64,000 nucleotides of DNA from Eulemur rufifrons (lineage: Eukaryota > Chordata > Mammalia > Primates > Lemuridae). The position numbers and the translations under genes are program-made. Of the stretch, positions 35,036 to 46,216 are shown one piece after another (position 1 is the first letter of the stretch; each line of letters begins with the position of its first letter). The notes below the pieces were generated by a model. It had not been told where the DNA came from, ran no database searches, and saw only the letters and a program-made list of their open reading frames with translations. The DNA lies in contig NC_090989.1 in NCBI RefSeq assembly GCF_041146395.1, forward strand, positions 244,580,843 to 244,644,842, written 5' to 3'.

Positions 35036-35779
35036 AGCTACACACATATTTTTTATGTTTCTTTTGCACTTTTATATTGATTATGTATTTTATATAAAAG
35101 TTAGAAATAACTGAGGGAAATGGCAAAATAAAAGGCAGAGATAGGATTAGTATGAAGAAATGTATACATAGGGTCTTTTGTAGTTTACAAATATAAGACA
35201 AATGTTTGTTGGGAGAACAAGGCAAAGAGGGGGACTGTCTGCCACAAACCACAGTGCCCATAAGGGAAAACAAAGTTAGTTGCCAGAATGGATTTTTCTG
35301 ATTCAGAGACTTGAGGAAATCTTCTCTTGTGCATTATCAAAAAGATAAGTGATGTGATAAGGGGATATAGAGAATTATAAGTTCTTTAATAGATTTTGAC
35401 CGTTGAGATCACACATAACAGCTATAACTACTAATATGTGGGCTGTTTTTTCTCATACAGGTCTTTTATGCAAATTAAAAGAAAATAAAAAGTCTTTGAG
35501 TCAAATCTTCCTCTGTAGAATATCACCATCTTGTGAAACTGCATATTTACTAATATAGATATTCCTAATTCATGTAACAGAGACATTTCAAAAGTGTCTG
35601 AGCAAGAATTAAAGTCTGGTAAGTGAGATTCTATATTGTAAAAAGTAAGGTGTTTTTCTTTATAATCTCTCAATTATGTTGTTTGGTAAAAAGAGTTTCT
35701 TAATTTTAATGAAGTATACAGAAATGAAAAAGGAGAAAAAGACAATGAATTTAGTTAGGGGAACAAAAGGCAAAAGTGT
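35036..35779. other. Single-copy AT-rich sequence, nothing assigned
   Basis: No supported feature. 80-90 codon minus-strand frames match nothing known. Confidence 0.4.
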
Positions 35780-36420
35780 TACCTCATCAAAAATGATAAC
35801 CAAATAATCCATAAACCTGTCAACGTGTGCTCAGTTTCATCAGTCATCAGGAAATGCAAATTAAAACAACCACCAGATACAACTAAATACCCATCGGAGT
35901 GGCAAAAATTAACTAAAAAGCCTACATGCACTTAGTAAAAGAAACATGTACACAAATATTAATATTAAAAGAGCAGTTAGCATTCTTGCTCCAAAATAGA
36001 AACAATCCACGTGTCCCTCAACAGTGTAATGGATAAACGTATTGTGGCATATTTATATTTAATGACATTCTATATGGTAATAAACGTTCACAAGCTACTG
36101 CTACACAAAGCAACATGGGTGATTCTCACAAATACAATGACAAGAAAAAAAGAAGTCAGACATCAAAAGAACACATTGCATGATTTCATTTATGTGAAGT
36201 TTAAAAGCGGGCATCACTAATCTATGGAGATAGAAGACAAAATAGTGGTTTCCTTTAGGTGTTGACTGGGGAGAAATGACTAGGATGAGACAGGAAGGAG
36301 GTTTCCAGGGTGCTAGTTATGTTTAGGCCAAAACTTCATCAAGCTGTACACAAATAATTTCTGCATTTGTCTGTAATCTAATAAGGACTCTCAAAATATT
36401 GAAAAATAAGTAGACTTTCT
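35780..36420 (+). repeat. L1M 3' end, sense
   Basis: Phrases run in order: 'catcagtcatcaggaaatgcaaattaaaacaaccacc' near 35838, 'cccatcggagtggcaaaaatt' near 35890, 'gaaacaatccacgtgtccctcaacagtgtaatggataaac' near 36000, and a 3' non-coding stretch with 'gtgttgactggggagaaatgactaggatgag' and 'atttctgcatttgtctgtaatc'. Many stops; long inactive. Confidence 0.8.
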
Positions 36421-37439
36421 CTATAAAAATAATTCATAATAAATTTGTTAATAAAACATAAATAATAAAGCCTCAGAAATGTGTGTATTTGTGAGTGTGC
36501 AGTTTCTAAGTTACTCTGATACCGGCTCTTCATATCCAACTCTCTTCTAGCACTTACTCCACTGCTTTGTATTTGTCTGCTTACATCTTTGTCACTTTGG
36601 ATAAGCCTGGGAATTTCCCTTGGTAAAGGAAGGAAGTATTATAGATATGTAATATTATTAGGTTTCTGGGCTATGCTCTTTAGCTCTTTAGAAAGGGTTA
36701 GCATTAAAGCAAGCCTGGTCTTGCCTGTGGTCTGTGCTAGAATCTCTCTACCAATATCCATCCTTATGGCTCTCAGCAGTTAGTACTCAAACTACACCAG
36801 CAGGCACTCCATGGCTCTGCCTTCAAACTTCACCCCATTTCTACCATTATGAAGACTGGGAACATGTGGATCCTAAAGCCTAAAGCCTGTTATCTCTGTT
36901 GGAAATTTGTGAATGGAGTTCAAAATAGAAATCAGTTGTTTGTTTACTTGTTTTTGATGAAAATGGAAATAATATATTTCCTTAGCTAAGATAACCTTTT
37001 TCTACCAAGTGCATAATGGAGCAGAAAGGCCTGTAATACCAGTAATAAGTATATATAATTAAGAATAAAATAGAGAGAAATAAAGATGAGAGAGACCATG
37101 TTACCTTAAGAGCTGGAGAAAAGTACCTTCCTATGTTTGTAACTTCCTTTTTCTCCTAGGTCCATTTGAAGCCAAACTATACTTCCCTTTTATTATCAAT
37201 CGGTGAACTTGGTCACTTAATGCAACTTTTCCATGCTTCTAGTACTTGAAAAACCAAGCAAACAAACCCCATACCCTTATATTAAATAAGTGTGTGTATG
37301 TTGTTTCAATCAATTATTAAATACTTCTCTGAGGTCTGAATATTTCATCTGTATATGCAAATTTATTTTTTAAATTTATACTTTGTTGATTTTGTTCTTC
37401 AGAATTTATATAAAGTAGCATCATAATTTCTCCCCTTTC
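36421..37439. other. Single-copy sequence, nothing assigned
   Basis: No recognised repeat or gene. Confidence 0.4.
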
Positions 37440-37592
37440 TTACCACAAAATAAAATAAAATCTGGTTTACTAGAAAGTGAGTTTCTTGAAAGTAAGGAAC
37501 TATCTTTTGGGATCTTTTATCCTCAATGTAGTAGTGCCTCACATAAGGACAGACTCCAATAAATGTTGTCTAGGTAAATGAGTGATCCTAAC
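37440..37592 (-). repeat. L2 3' end, antisense
   Basis: 'actagaaagtgagtttcttgaaagtaaggaactatc', 'atcctcaatgtagtagtgcctcacataag' and 'actccaataaatgttgtctaggtaaatgag' follow the antisense L2 3' end closely. Confidence 0.75.
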
Positions 37593-38941
37593 ATTCAGAG
37601 ACTCTGCCTGACTTTGGAAAGCATGAGAGCTCCCCGCAAGGCATGATGGTGACAGTGGCTATTATAGCGAACAACAAGGGAGGAGGCCTCAGGGATATGG
37701 CGATGTGTTCCAGGTAAACTCTTAACAAGAATGAGGTGGGGACAGCCTTGATGATTTTGTTCTTTCAAGAACTGGTTAATTTCCATAACTTCCAAAATGT
37801 AAATTTAAAAGTTATTTGCTGTCCAAATAGTGACCAACTTTCTTTTTGCCTTCCTGGAATCAAAGAACAAAATGTTCTTTAATGTCCCATTAAAAGGGAA
37901 TGTTTAGAAATTTATATTTGAAAATCAAATTTCCTCTGTTATTTCTGCTTATACTACAGAATGTCTAATTTGAAAGTTCATGATTTGTTGAGGCAATGCA
38001 GTAGTCTGGGATGTGCATAGCAACTGCATGGTTGTGTCTGATCTGTAGTCATGGAGATGTGTCCATAAAATACGAAAAGGTGATTATCAAAGCTTTGAAA
38101 TGCAAGACAGTATAAGTGGTACATGATTGACTGTGCTGGACCAACCATGGGCCCTGGCTGCCAAAAATGGTATAAGACATGCTTAATTGCAATTTAAATT
38201 GTCAAAAATTATTGGAAATGAATTGATTTCAAACTGATAAATATTTGCTATTTACTCCACCTCTATTCTGTTTTACCTCCTTCCACTTTAACCCCATAGT
38301 TTCTTGAATTTGAAAATGATGGGGTTAGATATGGAATGCCTGTTTCAACAAGGTTAAATAAGGCATGCACTCTTATATGGCCGTAAATTGTATCCCCCCT
38401 CTATTCTAATCATCCTTTGTGTTGTTTTTGTTATTGTGTATTGAAAAGGAAAAACATAGATGGATTTAGAAGGCAGGGAGATAAGATGATGAAATGGAAT
38501 AAGCCATGGTTCTAAAGTGAGGGATCCAAAGCATACTCATGCATCACAATCATTCCTGAGATGAGTTTAAAGTTTTTAAAGTTTAAAGTGTTTAAAGTTA
38601 TCTTTATATGATGCTTTCTAGCAGCCTTGGGATTTTTTTCAAACCTTCTTTGAGAGAAACTGAAATTGCAGTTATGTTACTAGGGAAAGAGGTAGGCTGG
38701 AGGGAGTAATGATACTGTACTAAAAGTGAACTTCCTCCTTCATTTATCTGACAAGGGATAAAAACTTTTAAGGCATTGAAATAAAAGGTTTTAGGATTTC
38801 ATTAGTGTCATTTTTATGTCTGAATAAGTCCTTAGACTCCATCTCAGGTGTCTCTCATGTGCTTTTAAAGGATTGATTATTGACTAACTAAAATCAACTT
38901 GATGTATTCGATGTTTGGTGGAAAGTGTGATAGGATTTTAT
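37593..38941. other. Single-copy sequence with a small tandem repeat
   Basis: Nothing assigned apart from a slippage repeat of tttaaagt-like units at 38564-38599. Confidence 0.4.
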
Positions 38942-40461
38942 TAAACTCAAATGTTGAAGTTCATTGAGCTTCTTCAGGACAGCTATTCTGAATTCTTTGT
39001 CAGAAAGGTCACCTATCTCCATCAGTCTGGATTGGTCACTGGTACCTCATTTAGTTAATTTGGTGAGGTCATGTCTTCCTGGATGTTTTGATGCTTGTGG
39101 ATGTTCATTGATGTCTGGGCATTGAAGAGTTTAGGTATTTATTTCAATCTTCACAGTATGGGCTTGTTTGAATGCGTCCTTCTTGAGGCTTTCCAGATAC
39201 TGAAATGGAATTGAGTGTTATAGTCTAAGTCTCTGGTCACTGCAGTTATATCAGCACTGGGGATGCCACAATCCCAGTAATGCTGTGACTCTTGGAGATT
39301 CCTGGTAATACCACTTGGCGGGGGGCGGCGGGGGGGTCGGTGGGTAAGAAATGGGAGAATTCCCCCAGATTACCAGGCAAAGTTTCTCCTCTCTTCCTTC
39401 AGTCTCTGCTGAGCTGCTGGAGTTGGGGGAGGAGTGACATTGGGCACTCCCTCATGGCCACCAGTGCCAGGTCACACCTGAAGGCAGCCCAGTCTCACAC
39501 AAAGCCAGCAGTGGCTATTGCCTGGCTACCTCTGATGTTTATTCAAAACCCAAGGGCTCTTTAGTCAGAAGGTGGTGAATCCTGCCAGGACTGGGTCCTT
39601 CCCTTCAAGGAAGCTTGTTTCTTTCTGGCTCAGGGTGGGTCCAGAAACGTCACCCAGGAACTAAGGCGTATACTCAGGGGCCTCAGGAGTCTGCTCGGCA
39701 CTTTATTTTACTGTGGCTGGCAAAATAAAGTACCAAGTTCTAAAACAAAGTCCTCAGAATTCTTCCCTTTCCTCAAGTGGAAGAAGACTCCCCCTGAGCT
39801 GCGCTGCCTGCAGTTGGGGGAGGGGTGACACAGCCACTGGCTTGGCCTCAGCGGCTGGTGTCTCACTGTCACACGTGCAGCCCAGGTCCACTGGCTCCAA
39901 GCCTGGAGCCTGCACAGCCACAGGAACTGCCCAAGGACTGCAGCTCTGTGGCCTGACTACCTCACGAATTCAGTCCGGGCTCCAGGCTGCTCTTCGTCAG
40001 CCAGCGGCCAGGCTAGCGGGAACTTGGGTTTCGCGGTGGAGGATTTATCTCTGACGGGGCTGGTCAAAATGCTCCCTCTGTGGGCACCAACAGAATTCTG
40101 CCCTGTGCTGTGTTCCCCCGTGCCAGGGTGGCCCTGAGTTTTGTTGCAAAGCCCCACCATCCCTTCACTTTCTCTCCCCTGGGCGCACAGATGCTCTCTC
40201 CACTCTGCGCCCTCACGCGGCAGCGCCGGAGGACGGGGAAGGCGTGGTGTAGGCAAGGCCACCCCTCTTTTCTGCCCTCTTCGGTGCCTCCTCCATTAAT
40301 ATAATGTTAAAACCAGGTAGTATGATGACTCACCCGATTTTTGGTTCTTCAGGAAGTGCTTGTTTGTGTGGATAGCTGTTTAATTTGGTGTTTGTGCTGA
40401 GGGACAAGCGCTGGAGGTTTTCATTCCGCCATCTTGCTCCGCCGCCTCCGTAAACTCAAAT
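38942..40461 (-). mobile_element. L1 5' region to ORF1 N-terminus, 3'-truncated, with 11-bp duplication
   Basis: In antisense, the element starts at 40450 with a G-rich L1 5' terminus containing a YY1-type aagatggc core (40428-40435). It continues through a GC- and CpG-rich 5' region and reaches ORF1-like codons reading GDLSDKEFRIAVLKKLNEL at about 38957-39013. It stops abruptly at 38953 with no poly(A). Identical taaactcaaat copies flank it at 38942-38952 and 40451-40461. The 5' region holds a ~391-bp-spaced direct repeat (39411-39439 and 39796-39830). Confidence 0.75.
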
Positions 40462-41159
40462 CTTATTATAAGTAGATCATTTCCTAAAAGTCCTCGGGAA
40501 ATGTAAGACTTTGGGATTTGAAGGCATTGATACTTGAGGAAAGCAAGAAGGGCTGACAAGGCTGGAACAAAGACGTGAGTTGCCTTTTCCGAGCTGTAGG
40601 AACAGTTGTGTTCTATAACAGGTATACATGGTATCAGTGATAACAATATGACACTTGGAATTTGTGTGACCATTTTTGACTTGTATCCTCTGAACATTCC
40701 AAAAATATCTGCCCTCAGTATTTGGCTCAAAGTTATGTCTCTTTCTTCTGAAGAGGAGCCACAAATATAGATGTTGTAACCCAAAATACAGATACATAAC
40801 CTGATAAAAAGGCTGCTGTTTTTGCTATTGTTATTATTTTTCACTATTTTTGCTGTATTTCAGTGCAAGAAGCTGCTTATATTAGAAATTTAGATGTTGA
40901 GTTTTCCAGGGTTCATGATTCGTGAGGCCAAAAGAAAGGAATGTTGTACATCAGAACTATCCCAGAAATTTTAGAATCTGAGATGATTAGAAAAAAATAT
41001 TAAACATTAGGTATTGCTCAAGGGACACAAAAAATTTTTTGGTAGATATGTTGGGTTTAATTTGACTCACTTTTCTACAGTTCAATATATGGTAATCATA
41101 TATTTTCACAGTTTGTTTTTGAGTAGAGAATGCAGTGATTTGTTCTTGTGAGTAAAATG
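40462..41159. other. Single-copy sequence, nothing assigned
   Basis: No recognised repeat. The 154-codon minus-strand frame (40380-40844) straddles the L1 5' boundary and is chance. Confidence 0.4.
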
Positions 41160-41382
41160 TATAATGATTTTGTAGTCAAGGAGATTTAGATTTTTATCCT
41201 ATTCTATTTAAAAATGGGTCAGGAAACCTTTTAATATTTCAATATCCTGATCTAAAACAAGGATACTATGTCTAATGTATAAATTTTATGATGATAAATA
41301 ATATAAACTATTTAAAGGACTTAAATTCCATGGCATATAGTAAGTGATCAATAAATGTTTATTTATATTTTTCTCTTAATTA
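41160..41382 (+). repeat. MIR SINE
   Basis: 'tttcaatatcctgatctaaaacaaggatactatg', 'aaaggacttaaattccatggcatatagtaagtgatcaataaatgttta' and the upstream 'tttagatttttatcctattc' match sense MIR. Confidence 0.65.
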
Positions 41383-41449
41383 AAAAGGTAATACTTATAT
41401 AAGCTCACACATAAACATGAACATCTGTGCTGATATTAGGCAATAAGAG

Positions 41450-41690
41450 TGAACAATTATTTATCAAACATTTATTACAAAAAGAAAACTATTTAATGGG
41501 CATTTCTCATTTAATTTTCACTATAACCTTATGTGATGTGTGCTATTTTTTTCCCCATATTACAGAAGAGAAAGAAGAGAAAAATTTAATAAACTTGTCT
41601 GAGAGCAGACAATTTATCAGTGATGAAGGGAGTATTCGATTTTGGCAATCTGACTCCAGAGCCTGTGATATTAGACAGCTGCCACATTTA
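41450..41690 (-). repeat. MIR SINE, antisense
   Basis: 'atttatcaaacatttattac', 'tcatttaattttcactataaccttatgtgatgtg', 'ccatattacagaagagaaagaagag' and 'caatctgactccagagcctgtg' give the antisense MIR order. Confidence 0.7.
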
Positions 41691-41989
41691 GGGTATAAAG
41701 AAATTTTTTAAAAATAAAACACATTTTAAAAAGAGCCCCAATAGTCTAAGAGAATTGGGATGGATAGAACATTTCACATTTCCAAGTTCCCACTTCAGAT
41801 ATCCCATTTCACATTTCACAAATACAATAACTTGAAAATCATAAAATTCCATTTACCTCTCTATCCTTTATTGTCATATTTTTCATATATGCATTGTTAT
41901 ACACGTCACTTTATTTTTTCTTTAAATAGTCATTTGTGTTTTCTAAAAAAATATATAAGAAAAATATTATTTTATATATCCACTTCTTT

Positions 41990-43180
41990 TTTTTTTAAAC
42001 CTTTTCTGATGTTTCTATTTCCTTCCTTTCCTTCCATATGGTATCATTTTACTTCAGCCAAAAGAACACCCTTTAACATTTCTTGTAGCTCAATTCTGCT
42101 GGTGACAAAGACACTCAGCTTTTGTCTATGTATGCATGTTGTTACAGGATGAATTTTGTGCCCCCCCCACCACATGTGTATGTTGAAGTCTGAATCTGAA
42201 TTTATTTGGAAATAGGGCTGTTGGAGATGTAATTAACTAAGAAGAAGTCACACTGTTATATTCTGGGCTCCTAATTCATGTAGGACTGGTGTCCTTGTGA
42301 AAGCATACCACGTGAAGACACAGGCACACACATAAAGAGAACACCATGTGAAGATGAAGACAGTGATTAGGGTGATTCTTCAACAAGCCACAGAACACCA
42401 GAGATTGCCAGGAAATCACCAGAGCTAGGTGAGTGGTATGGAACAGATTTTTCTCTCCTATCACTCAAAAGGAAGCAACCCTGTAGACACCTTGATCTCA
42501 GACTTCTAGCATCCAGAACTGTGAGACAATAAATTTCTGATGTTTAAGCCACCAAAATTGTGGCACTTAGTTATAGCAGCCCCAGCAAACTAATGCACAT
42601 GTTTTATTTCATGCTTGTATGTAAGGATATATTCAATGTATGTAGAATTCTAGAATGAAAGAGTTTCTGTTATGTTGTAATTGTTTAAACAGCTCTTTAA
42701 AGCTCTTCTTCTGATGTTTTCTAGTAAAAAATAATAGTTATTCTCAATTATGTTTCATGTATGTGATGTGCCTTTTATCTAGCTGCTTTCAAATATTTTT
42801 CTTTATATTTGTAATTCAGTAATTTGGCCATGATATATCTAGGTATAATTTTATTTTTTGTATTTGTCCTTCTTGAGGTTTGCTGAGCATATGAAAGTAG
42901 ATGTTTTTCACAAAATTTAAAAATATTTCAACCAGTATTTTAACAAATATCTTTATGCTGCATTCCTAATCTCATCTCCTGGGATTCCTATTATATGCAT
43001 GTCAGATTATTTAATATTGTCTCACACAAATCTGAATTTCTTCATGCCTTTTTCTCTTCTCTGATCAATTTTTTCAAATTAAATACTCCTTTTGATATGT
43101 TTTCAAGTTCACTAAATCTTCTGCCTTCTCAAATATGCTGTTAAACACATACAGTGAACATTTTATTTCATTTTATATTT
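41990..43180 (-). repeat. L1M 5'/ORF1 region, antisense, split by a solo LTR
   Basis: 'aacaccctttaacatttcttgtagctcaattctgctggtgacaaa' near 42064 and, beyond the LTR, 'ttgtccttcttgaggtttgctgagc', 'cctgggattcctattatatgcatgtcag' and 'caagttcactaaatcttctgcc' are antisense wording of an L1M 5' region. The break lies exactly at the LTR borders. Confidence 0.65.
42135..42602 (+). mobile_element. Solo MaLR-type LTR (MLT1-like) with 5-bp duplication
   Basis: An LTR of about 458 bp, tgttacagg...ctaatgca (42140-42597), bounded by TG...CA and flanked by the 5-bp duplication catgt (42135-42139 and 42598-42602). Diagnostic wording includes 'tatgttgaagtctgaatc', 'actggtgtccttgtgaaagc', 'cgtgaagacacaggcac', 'gacaccttgatctcagacttct', 'agaactgtgagacaataaat' and 'gtttaagccacc'. 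No internal retroviral region is present, so it is a solo LTR left by recombination. Confidence 0.85.
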
Positions 43181-43239
43181 AAATTTTCATTTTTTATAAT
43201 TCTCTTCTCTGTTAAGTTCCAAATCATTGTTCATTAATA

Positions 43240-43829
43240 TTGTATTTACTTTAATTTTTTAATGATTTTGAAGTTTACCTTTTCAACTCTTTCATTAAGA
43301 TGTAATACATATGCCGTAAAATTAATTTATGCATTCAAAATGAACAACTTGATTTTTTTAGTAAACTCATAGAATTTTGCAACACTTGCCGCAATCTAAG
43401 TTTAGAACATTTTTGTCTCCAAAAAGAAAACACATATCCATTGTTAATCACTTCAGTTTTCAACACCATCCCACAGGCACCATCCTATTAATCCACTTTC
43501 TTGTCTACGGATTTGCCTATTCTGGACATTTAAGACAAATGTAATTATATAATATATGATGTTATGTGACTGTCTTCTTTCACTTGGCATGTTTTCAAGT
43601 TTGATCTGGTGTATAAGCACTTTATTCCTTTTTATTGACAAATAATATTCCACTATATGCATATTTCATATTTTATCTATCTACTCATCAATTAAGGGAC
43701 ATTTGGGCTGTTTCTACTTTTGTCTAGTAGAAATAATGCTACTATGAACATTTATGTACAAATTTTTGTGTGGGTATAATTTTTCATTTCTCTTGCCTAT
43801 ATATTTAGAAGTGAAATTGCTGGTTGCAA
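43240..43829 (-). repeat. L1M 3' end, antisense, first part
   Basis: 'taaaattaatttatgcattc...gaacaac', 'caccatcccacaggcaccatcc', 'ggatttgcctattctggacattt', 'ttgacaaataatattccactatatg' and 'ttaagggacatttgggctgtttctac' are classic L1MB/L1MC antisense 3' phrases. The element breaks at 43829 in 'agtgaaattgctgg' and resumes at 44515. Confidence 0.8.
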
Positions 43830-44456
43830 CAGTTACCTATGCGTGCTGTAACAAATTATCACAAGTTTATTGGCTTAAATCAATACAAATTTACCATATT
43901 ATATTAATAGTTCAGTTATAAGTTTGGAATGGGTATCACTGAAATAAATATAAGATGTCAGCACAGCTGTTCTCCACCTGGATGCTCTAGGGCCGAATCC
44001 AACACCTTTGCTTTTTACAGGTTTTGGAGGCAACCTGTATTTGTTAGCTTGTGTTACCTTTTTCCATCTTCAAAGACAGTGGGATACCATTTAAATCTTT
44101 CTCTGACTCTTGCTTCCTTACCTCATTTATAAGAATCCAAGGCCGGGCGCGGTGGCTCACGCCTGTAATCCTAGCACTCTGGGAGGCCGAGGCGGGTGGA
44201 TTGCTCAAGGTCAGGAGTTCGAGACCAGCCTGAGCGAGACCCCGTCTCTACTAAAAATAGAAAGACATTATATGGACACCTAAAAATCTATATAGAAAAA
44301 ATTAGCCGGGCATAGTGGCGCATGCCTGTAGTCCCAGCTACTCGGGAGGCTGAGGCAGTAGGATCGCTTGAGCCCAGGAGTTTGAGGTTGCTGTGAGCTA
44401 AGCTGACGCCACGGCACTCACTCTAGCCTGGGCAACAAAGTGAAACTCTGTCTCAA

Positions 44457-44494
<38 letters not shown>

Positions 44495-44514
44495 TTATGA
44501 TTACATTGGGCCTA
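43830..44514 (-). repeat. LTR-like repeat, antisense, itself split by an Alu
   Basis: 'gctgtaacaaattatcacaagtttattggcttaaat' near 43849 and, across the Alu, 'tacctcatttataagaatcc' / 'tccttatgattacattgggcc' (44493-44512) fit an antisense MaLR or similar LTR, whose usual wording is taacaaaataccacaaact and cttataaggacccttgtgattacattgggccc. Family not resolved. It separates the two L1M halves. Confidence 0.5.
44141..44491 (+). repeat. Full-length lemur-type Alu
   Basis: It starts exactly ggccgggcgcggtggctcac, with a pol III A box (44151-44161) and B box (gttcgagacc, 44217-44226). The left arm is followed by an unusually long linker (44250-44300, with agaaagacattatatggac) before 'attagccgggc'. 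The right arm contains gctgacgccacggcactcac, and 30+ A close the element. Low divergence implies a fairly recent insertion. The long linker and right-arm wording are those I associate with lemur Alus. Flanks show at most an imperfect 8-bp match. Confidence 0.92.
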
Positions 44515-45075
44515 ATATGCTAACTTCTGTTTAAATTTTTCAGAATTGCATGTTTTCCAAAGTGTTTGCTCCATTTCACATTTCCATCTGCAGTGTCTGA
44601 AGGTCCTAATTTCTCCACATTTTATCAGCACTTGTTTATTGTCTGTCTTTTTAGTAATAGTCATCCTAGTGAGTGTGAAATAGTACATTACTGTAATTTT
44701 GATTTGCATTTTCCTAGTGGCTAATGATGTTGAGATTCACTAATGTGCATGTTGGCCCTCTGTATATCATTTATGGAGGAGTGTCTGTTTATATCTTCTG
44801 TTTATGTTTTAATTGGATTACTTGCCTTTTTATTGAATTTTAAGTGACCTATATATTCTGCATATAAGGACCTTATCAAATACATGATTTGCAAATATTT
44901 CTCCTATTATGGGGTTTGTATTTTTACTTAATGGTATTTTTTGCAACACAAATACTTTTTTTAATTTTGAGGGAGTCCAATTTATCTGATCTCCTCCTGT
45001 CGCTTGTGCTTTCAGTGTTATATATAGAAAACCATTGCCTAGCCAAAAATTTATGAAAAGTCACTCCTATATTCC
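44515..45075 (-). repeat. L1M 3' end / ORF2, antisense, second part
   Basis: It resumes the L1M with 'gttttccaaagtgtttgctccatttcac', 'ggtcctaatttctccacattttatcagc', 'gtcatcctagtgagtgtgaaatagtac', 'aaggaccttatcaaatacatgatttgc' and 'gagggagtccaatttatctgat', in correct order after the part ending at 43829. Confidence 0.8.
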
Positions 45076-45900
45076 CTTGAATTTCTTGAACATGTATTTT
45101 AGTTGCTTGAAAATATTTATAATAACTGCTTTAAAATATTTGTCTTTTAAATGCATTATTTTGCCTTTTTGAATCAATTTTTATTGGCTTTTTTCCCTTC
45201 AGTGTACATCACATTTTTACTGTTTGTTGACTGTGCACTAATTCTACCAATAATATGTAATAAAGACTCTTGGTTCTTTTACCTTCCTGTGAAGGTTTTT
45301 GTTTTAACCAGTTGTTCTTTTACTGATTGATTACTTTTGACTCACGTAGACTTGACCTTTTGCTTTGTTATGGATATCTGGAAAACCCAAAGAGTTTTCG
45401 AGACCTTCTTGCTTGAATGTACTAAACATGCAAACCCTGGCTCCTCTTTTGTACTTAATGGGGTTTTATTTTAGGCTTCATTAAGGCCAATCCAGATGGA
45501 ACCTTCTTCCACAAAGTAGTCTTTATTCCTAATGCTTGGCTTTTCTAGTGTCTCAGATGAATGCCTGAGGCATTAATGAGAGGCTGAGTACGTTTCTTTC
45601 TCTAATTGGGCTGAACCTCCATAGCCTTCACTCCTGCTTAACTTCTCCTGTCTCTATTCCATTTTTAACTTTGTAGCGGTTGCTATTTGGAAAGCTTTGT
45701 GTAAATTCATCCTGCATGTGTGCTGCCCAAGCCATAATCCAGAGAATTGCTTTGAACCCTCCCACAGACTTCTGGTACCTCGCCATGTACCTCTCTTAGC
45801 TGCTCTGTCTAGCTCCTTCAGGTGTTTCAAATTCTGAACCCTTCCTCTTCATCTCAGCAGAAATGCTTTGCTCTCCTTAGATTTCAACTTTCTGCACTAT
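45076..45900 (-). repeat. Possible L1M 5' region, antisense
   Basis: Wording such as 'cttcctgtgaaggtttttgttttaaccagttgttc' near 45284 resembles antisense L1M 5' regions (cctgtgaagagtgttgat...ttagcaggcag). The following stretch to 45900 is GC-richer but not resolved. Confidence 0.35.
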
Positions 45901-46189
45901 AGTTGGAAAATTATCTCCAGTTTGAGAATACAGACAATTAAAAAGATTACTCAAAGTTTCCTTCCTTTGAGAAATAATAGTGTTCTAATACCTCTTATCC
46001 AATGCCAGGAACATTTTTATCTAATATATTTTGCCCAGGGTTTGGTCATTTACAACTAGAAGGCCAGTCCATAATCAATTATTTCATCATAGCCAGAAGT
46101 CAGACAGTCACTTTTGGCAAATATTTTAAATGATAATCATCCCCAAATTTCTAAATTTTGGAAATTCCATAACATTTTAAAGATATGCA
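45901..46189. other. Non-coding sequence, nothing assigned
   Basis: No supported feature between the L1M-like region and the mariner-like terminus. Confidence 0.4.
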
Positions 46190-46216
46190 CGGGGACTTCA
46201 AAAAGTTTGTGGAACA

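Noticed and set aside
39292..40304. Several 70-110 codon frames in GC-rich sequence, resembling a CpG-island gene start
   Set aside because: The whole GC-rich block is an L1 5' region ending at a YY1-type site and flanked by an 11-bp duplication.
40380..40844. 154-codon minus-strand frame
   Set aside because: It crosses the exact boundary between the L1 5' end (40450) and the flanking duplication, so it cannot be an ancient gene.
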